Assembly (NCBI RefSeq): GCF_014842995.1 | Contig: NZ_JACYXL010000001.1 | Span: forward strand, 745,183 to 809,182 | Origin: Rhodanobacter sp. 7MK24 | GTDB lineage: Bacteria; Pseudomonadota; Gammaproteobacteria; Xanthomonadales; Rhodanobacteraceae | Direction: 5' to 3' | DNA: 64,000 bases | Shown: in pieces, positions 61,368-64,000 of the stretch | Numbering within the stretch: position 1 is the first letter of the stretch | How the letters are laid out: each line of letters opens with the position of its first letter | The notes under the pieces: generated by a model | Told to the model about the DNA's origin: nothing | The model's database searches: none | The model's input: only the letters and a program-made list of their open reading frames with translations | Translations under genes and position numbers: made by a program

Positions 61368-61474
61368 GGCGGCCTCGCGATGGGGATTCAGTCGTTATTC
61401 GCTGGCGGAGCCCGGGCGGTTACCCGTGTGTCATGCCCGGTGCTACCGTGGCCTCCCTTATTGGAGCTCCGTGC

Positions 61475-62290
61475 ATGTTCGACGCGATCGACCTGGACGC
61501 CTATCTGCAACGCATCGGCTATCGCGGTGCACCGAAGCCTGACCAGACGACCCTGCGTGCGCTGGCGGTGGCGCATGCGGCGGCGCTGCCGTTCGAGAAT
61601 CTCGACCCGCTGTGTGGCGTGCCGGTGCAATTGGAGCTGGACGCGCTGGAACGCAAGCTGCTGCATCAGGGGCGCGGCGGCTATTGCTTCGAACAGAACC
61701 TGTTGTTCGCCGCGGCTCTGCGCATGATCGGCTTTACCGTGCAGGGTCTGATCGCGCGCGTGCTGTGGAACCAGCCGGAAGATGCGGTCACCGCGCAGAC
61801 CCATATGCTGCTCAGGGTGGAGGCGGATGGCGAGAGCTGGCTGACCGACGTGGGCTTCGGCAGCATGAATCTGGCTGGTGCGTTGCGCCTGGAGCCCGAT
61901 GTCGCGCAGGTCACGGGGCTGGAGCCGTTCCGGCTGCTCGAGCGGAACGGCGAGTGGCGCATGCAGGCCTGCGTGCGCGGAGACTGGCTGACCCTGTACC
62001 GCTTCGATCTCGAACCGCGTGCATCCGTCGATTACGTGGTGGCGAACCATTACGTCTCCACCTATCCCTCGTCGAACTTCGTGCAACACCTGATCGCGGC
62101 GCGCACGACCCAGGATCGCCGGCTGACCCTGCGTGACCGCGAGTTCACCGTGCGCAGGCCGGGCATGGAGCCCGAGCGGCACACGCTCCCTGGCAGCGAG
62201 GACATATGCCGGGTGCTGGAACAGGAGTTCCTGCTGCGATTGCCGGACCGTACCCGGTTGTTGCAGAAACTGGATGCGTTGCCGCAGTGA
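61475..62290 (+). CDS. nat: Arylamine N-acetyltransferase
   Basis: 271 residues from ATG 61475 (GGAG ten bases upstream). Catalytic triad Cys in GRGGYCFEQNLLF (about 69), His in TAQTHMLLRV (about 110) and Asp in WLTDVGFGS (about 125). LPFENLDPL is the N-terminal mark. Transfers acetyl from acetyl-CoA to arylamines and hydrazines in the cytoplasm. Confidence 0.95.
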   Translation: MFDAIDLDAYLQRIGYRGAPKPDQTTLRALAVAHAAALPFENLDPLCGVPVQLELDALERKLLHQGRGGYCFEQNLLFAAALRMIGFTVQGLIARVLWNQPEDAVTAQTHMLLRVEADGESWLTDVGFGSMNLAGALRLEPDVAQVTGLEPFRLLERNGEWRMQACVRGDWLTLYRFDLEPRASVDYVVANHYVSTYPSSNFVQHLIAARTTQDRRLTLRDREFTVRRPGMEPERHTLPGSEDICRVLEQEFLLRLPDRTRLLQKLDALPQ

Positions 62291-62599
62291 GCCCGCGTTG
62301 CCAGGCGCGACCGGATTTTCAGGTCACTGCGAACGGGTACTCGAAGATCATTCTGCGATATCCGCATACTGGCCAGCTCCTGCCCGATGTGCCTTGGCTC
62401 GCTGCACTACGGCAGCCAGCGCCAGGTGATCTACATCACCATCCGCAAGGACTACGTGCCGTTCTATTGCGCGACCGCACGTACCTAGAGCTGGATATCC
62501 TCTACGCCGAATACGCCAATCCGATCGGCAAGCAGCGCCTGCCCGAGATGCGGCAGAAGGATGGAACTGCGAGCGCGGTGTACCGGCGCTGGCGGGAAC
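62291..62599 (+). pseudogene. Possible frameshifted remnant
   Basis: A 309-base gap between genes. In one frame from ATG 62387 it reads MCLGSLHYGSQRQVIYITIR then KDYVPFYCATART and a stop; the adjacent frame continues naturally with YLELDILYAEYANPIGKQRL and PEMRQK. One base change around 62490 would join them. I do not recognise the family, and no ribosome site is obvious, so this is only a candidate remnant. Confidence 0.35.
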
Positions 62600-62845
62600 T
62601 CAAGGCGTAACGGGCTGGCGAGGATCGGCCAGTACGAGGATTTCCTCGTTGCCGACACGCACCACCTGTCCCGCGTGGATCTTGCAGGTCTTGCGCAGCT
62701 CCTGCGCGCCGTCCACCGTCACCGCGCCGCTGGCGACCAGGTGCTTGCCGGCACCGCCGCTGTCGCAGATGCCCACCAGCTTGAGCAGGTTGTCGAGCTT
62801 GACGTAGTCGCGGTCGAGTTCGAAGCGAAGAGGTGGCTTGCTCAT
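62600..62845 (-). CDS. S4-domain RNA-binding protein (YbcJ-like)
   Basis: 81 residues. YVKLDNLLKLVGICDSGGAG and KHLVASGAVTVDG form the S4 fold, close to YbcJ/Hsp15-type RNA-binding proteins. Its ATG overlaps the barstar stop by four bases (ATGA), so it is the third gene of the barnase/barstar unit. Role of an S4 protein in that unit is unclear. Confidence 0.88.
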   Translation of the reverse strand: MSKPPLRFELDRDYVKLDNLLKLVGICDSGGAGKHLVASGAVTVDGAQELRKTCKIHAGQVVRVGNEEILVLADPRQPVTP

Positions 62846-63270
62846 GCGTTGTGGTGGCCAGGCAGGGAGAAAAAGGCGAAGAACGGACGCTCCGCGTCCT
62901 GCGCGAAGGTGGCGGCGTCGTCGAGCATGCCCAGCAGCACGTCGAAATCCACGACGGCATCGCGTTGCAGATCGCCGGCATGGTCGAACAGCAGCACATG
63001 CCCCCACCCGGGCAGCCAAACTGGATCGCGCAGGCAATCGGCCAGCGCATCCCAGTTCTGGCCGAAGTCGGCGGGCAACGACAGCGAAGCGGCGAGCCGC
63101 TGCAGCAGTCCGGCCTTGTCGGCGCAGCCGGTGAGGTCGGTGCGGCACACGGCAAGCTCGTCGCGCCTGCCCGCGTCGGCAAGCCGGGCAAGATCGCCAT
63201 CGCCCACGAAATAGACGCCGTTCTGGCTGGGACGGGTGAGATCGGGATCGAGCGGATGCGCGCTGTTCAT
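62842..63270 (-). CDS. Barstar family ribonuclease inhibitor
   Basis: 142 residues. LAASLSLPADFGQNWDALAD and CLRDPVW with VDFDVLLGMLDDAATFA are the barstar pattern (barstar is usually about 90 residues; here an N-terminal extension SQNGVYFVGDGDLARLADAG adds about 40). It sits directly behind the RNase gene with ATGA overlap, so it is the cognate cytoplasmic inhibitor. Overlaps the following S4 gene in the same way. Confidence 0.93.
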   Translation of the reverse strand: MNSAHPLDPDLTRPSQNGVYFVGDGDLARLADAGRRDELAVCRTDLTGCADKAGLLQRLAASLSLPADFGQNWDALADCLRDPVWLPGWGHVLLFDHAGDLQRDAVVDFDVLLGMLDDAATFAQDAERPFFAFFSLPGHHNA

Positions 63271-63686
63271 CGGGACACCATGAACTGGCGGAAGCTGCGG
63301 TAATGGTCGTCCGTGTAGTAGTACACCGCAGGTGGTGTACCACCGGTGATGATGCGCCGCGTGCCCCGCGTACGTGCGCCGGGTGTCTCCACCGTGTACT
63401 CGTGGTAGTAGCCGCGCGGCTGCTCGGGCAGCAGGTGCTCGTAGTTGCCGAACACCACGCCGTCCTGGCTGTGCGGGAACGGCCCGTCATGCATGATCGA
63501 CGCCAGCGTGTCGCGCGCCTCGGGCGGCAGAAAGGCCGGCAACGCAGCAGAGGTCCCGGCACTTGCCACGGAAGCCGGCGCGGTGACCGGGGCGGACGAT
63601 GGAGGCGTGGTTGCAAAATGGCCCCACAGGGCGGCGACCAGAACGATCGCCAGGGCGAGCAGCGGCTTCCAGGAGCGCATGCGCAT
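63267..63686 (-). CDS. Exported ribonuclease of the barnase/RNase Sa type
   Basis: 139 residues from ATG 63686 (63680 is a second choice). Signal anchor (about 7-26) then a mature domain with LPPEARDTLASIMHDGPFPH, QDGVVFGNYEHLLP, YYHEYTVETPGARTRGTRRI and YYTDDHYRSFRQF. The Glu (HEYTV), Arg (RGTRR) and His (DDHY) positions match barnase catalytic residues. Cleaves RNA; the cell needs the barstar encoded next, with ATGA overlap. Confidence 0.94.
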   Translation of the reverse strand: MRMRSWKPLLALAIVLVAALWGHFATTPPSSAPVTAPASVASAGTSAALPAFLPPEARDTLASIMHDGPFPHSQDGVVFGNYEHLLPEQPRGYYHEYTVETPGARTRGTRRIITGGTPPAVYYYTDDHYRSFRQFMVSR

Positions 63687-63725
63687 CACCGGTAGTTGGT
63701 CGAGGGGCAAGTCTAGCAAGTGCGG

Positions 63726-64000
63726 CTACGGCGCCCGTGTGTTTCGCCGCAGCTGTTCGGCCAGCGACACGCCCAGCACCAGCCAGAACGCAGCGAGGGC
63801 ATAGCCGGCCAGCACATCGCTGAGGTAATGCGCCTGCAGCATCACGCGGCTGATGCCGACGATGGTGATCAGCGCCACGGCGGTGGCAACGGTGGCGCGA
63901 TGGCGTGGGGGGCGGAATTGGCGTAACAGCAGGTAGGCCAGCATGCCGAAGAACACCATGCTCATCATGGCGTGGCCGCTGGGGAAGCTGTAGCCATTTC
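63726..64000 (-). CDS. PAP2 family phosphatase, C-terminal part
   Basis: The 5' end is beyond the window; the visible part starts NGYSFPSGHAMMSMVFFGML, containing the PAP2 motif SFPSGHA, then a transmembrane helix and SRVMLQAHYLSDVLAGYALA with the catalytic His and Asp of the third motif. Membrane lipid phosphatase (phosphatidic acid or undecaprenyl pyrophosphate). Adjacent to the RNase gene but 39 bases upstream of its start. Confidence 0.9.
   Translation of the reverse strand, partial: NGYSFPSGHAMMSMVFFGMLAYLLLRQFRPPRHRATVATAVALITIVGISRVMLQAHYLSDVLAGYALAAFWLVLGVSLAEQLRRNTRAP

Noticed and set aside
1-64000. tRNA, rRNA, riboswitch or phage attachment site
   Set aside because: No cloverleaf, rRNA core sequence or known aptamer consensus was noticed on reading both strands; a covariance search was not possible.

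Overview
The window reads as high-GC (about 60-65% by eye) chromosomal DNA of a gammaproteobacterium, most likely Xanthomonadales/Rhodanobacteraceae (Dyella, Rhodanobacter or Luteibacter type). This rests on codon usage, YaeQ, a carboxypeptidase-like regulatory domain of the kind found at the N-terminus of xanthomonad TonB receptors, a GTAG-type REP pair near 50.1 kb, and many small xanthomonad-style lineage genes. No rRNA, tRNA, CRISPR array or intact insertion sequence was seen.

Layout. 0-5.8 kb is housekeeping-like: the end of a RIO1-type kinase, a catalase-like peroxidase/cytochrome b561 operon, a TPR protein and urocanate hydratase closed by a strong terminator. 5.8-16 kb is an accessory island of single-gene units, nearly all on the + strand and lower in GC. 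Its units are separated by three successive families of intergenic repeats: a ~56-bp repeat at 5831 and 6731, a 68-bp repeat at 8666 and 9456, and eight copies of a ~24-bp hairpin between 12.5 and 15.5 kb. 16.3-20.5 kb has a large secreted repeat protein and a PAS-GGDEF diguanylate cyclase. 20.9-23.2, 32.7-34.6 and 43.98-45.8 kb are three small loci of effector- or toxin-like genes. Between them and after them lie typical accessory metabolic and stress genes: amidohydrolase, S41 protease, AraC/GyrI regulator, MBL hydrolases, pirin, VOC and SRPBCC proteins, Sir2, alcohol dehydrogenases, GST and penicillin acylase. 57.9-60.7 kb carries a GGDEF-EAL protein. The window ends with MsrA, arylamine N-acetyltransferase, a barnase/barstar/S4 operon and a partial PAP2 phosphatase.

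Most noteworthy. (1) Two paralogous proteins (20923 and 43980) have conserved HH and NCRRFA motifs that look to me like a circularly permuted papain (LRAT/PPPDE-like) fold. Each starts a locus with other effector-like genes: an ART-like protein and an EEP nuclease in one, and an AHH nuclease coupled to an Imm11-type immunity gene in the other. (2) A third locus encodes a Cys-His-Asn papain-like protein, a ChaN/EreA-like protein and a second Cys/His candidate. (3) The 5.8-16 kb island looks cassette-like. (4) Several gene remnants were found: a nonsense-interrupted gene at 13195, a GlxA-type AraC regulator at 36546, an IS3 transposase fragment at 26204 and a duplicated RIO-kinase tail at 35410.

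All family assignments come from reading the sequences by eye; no database search was run.
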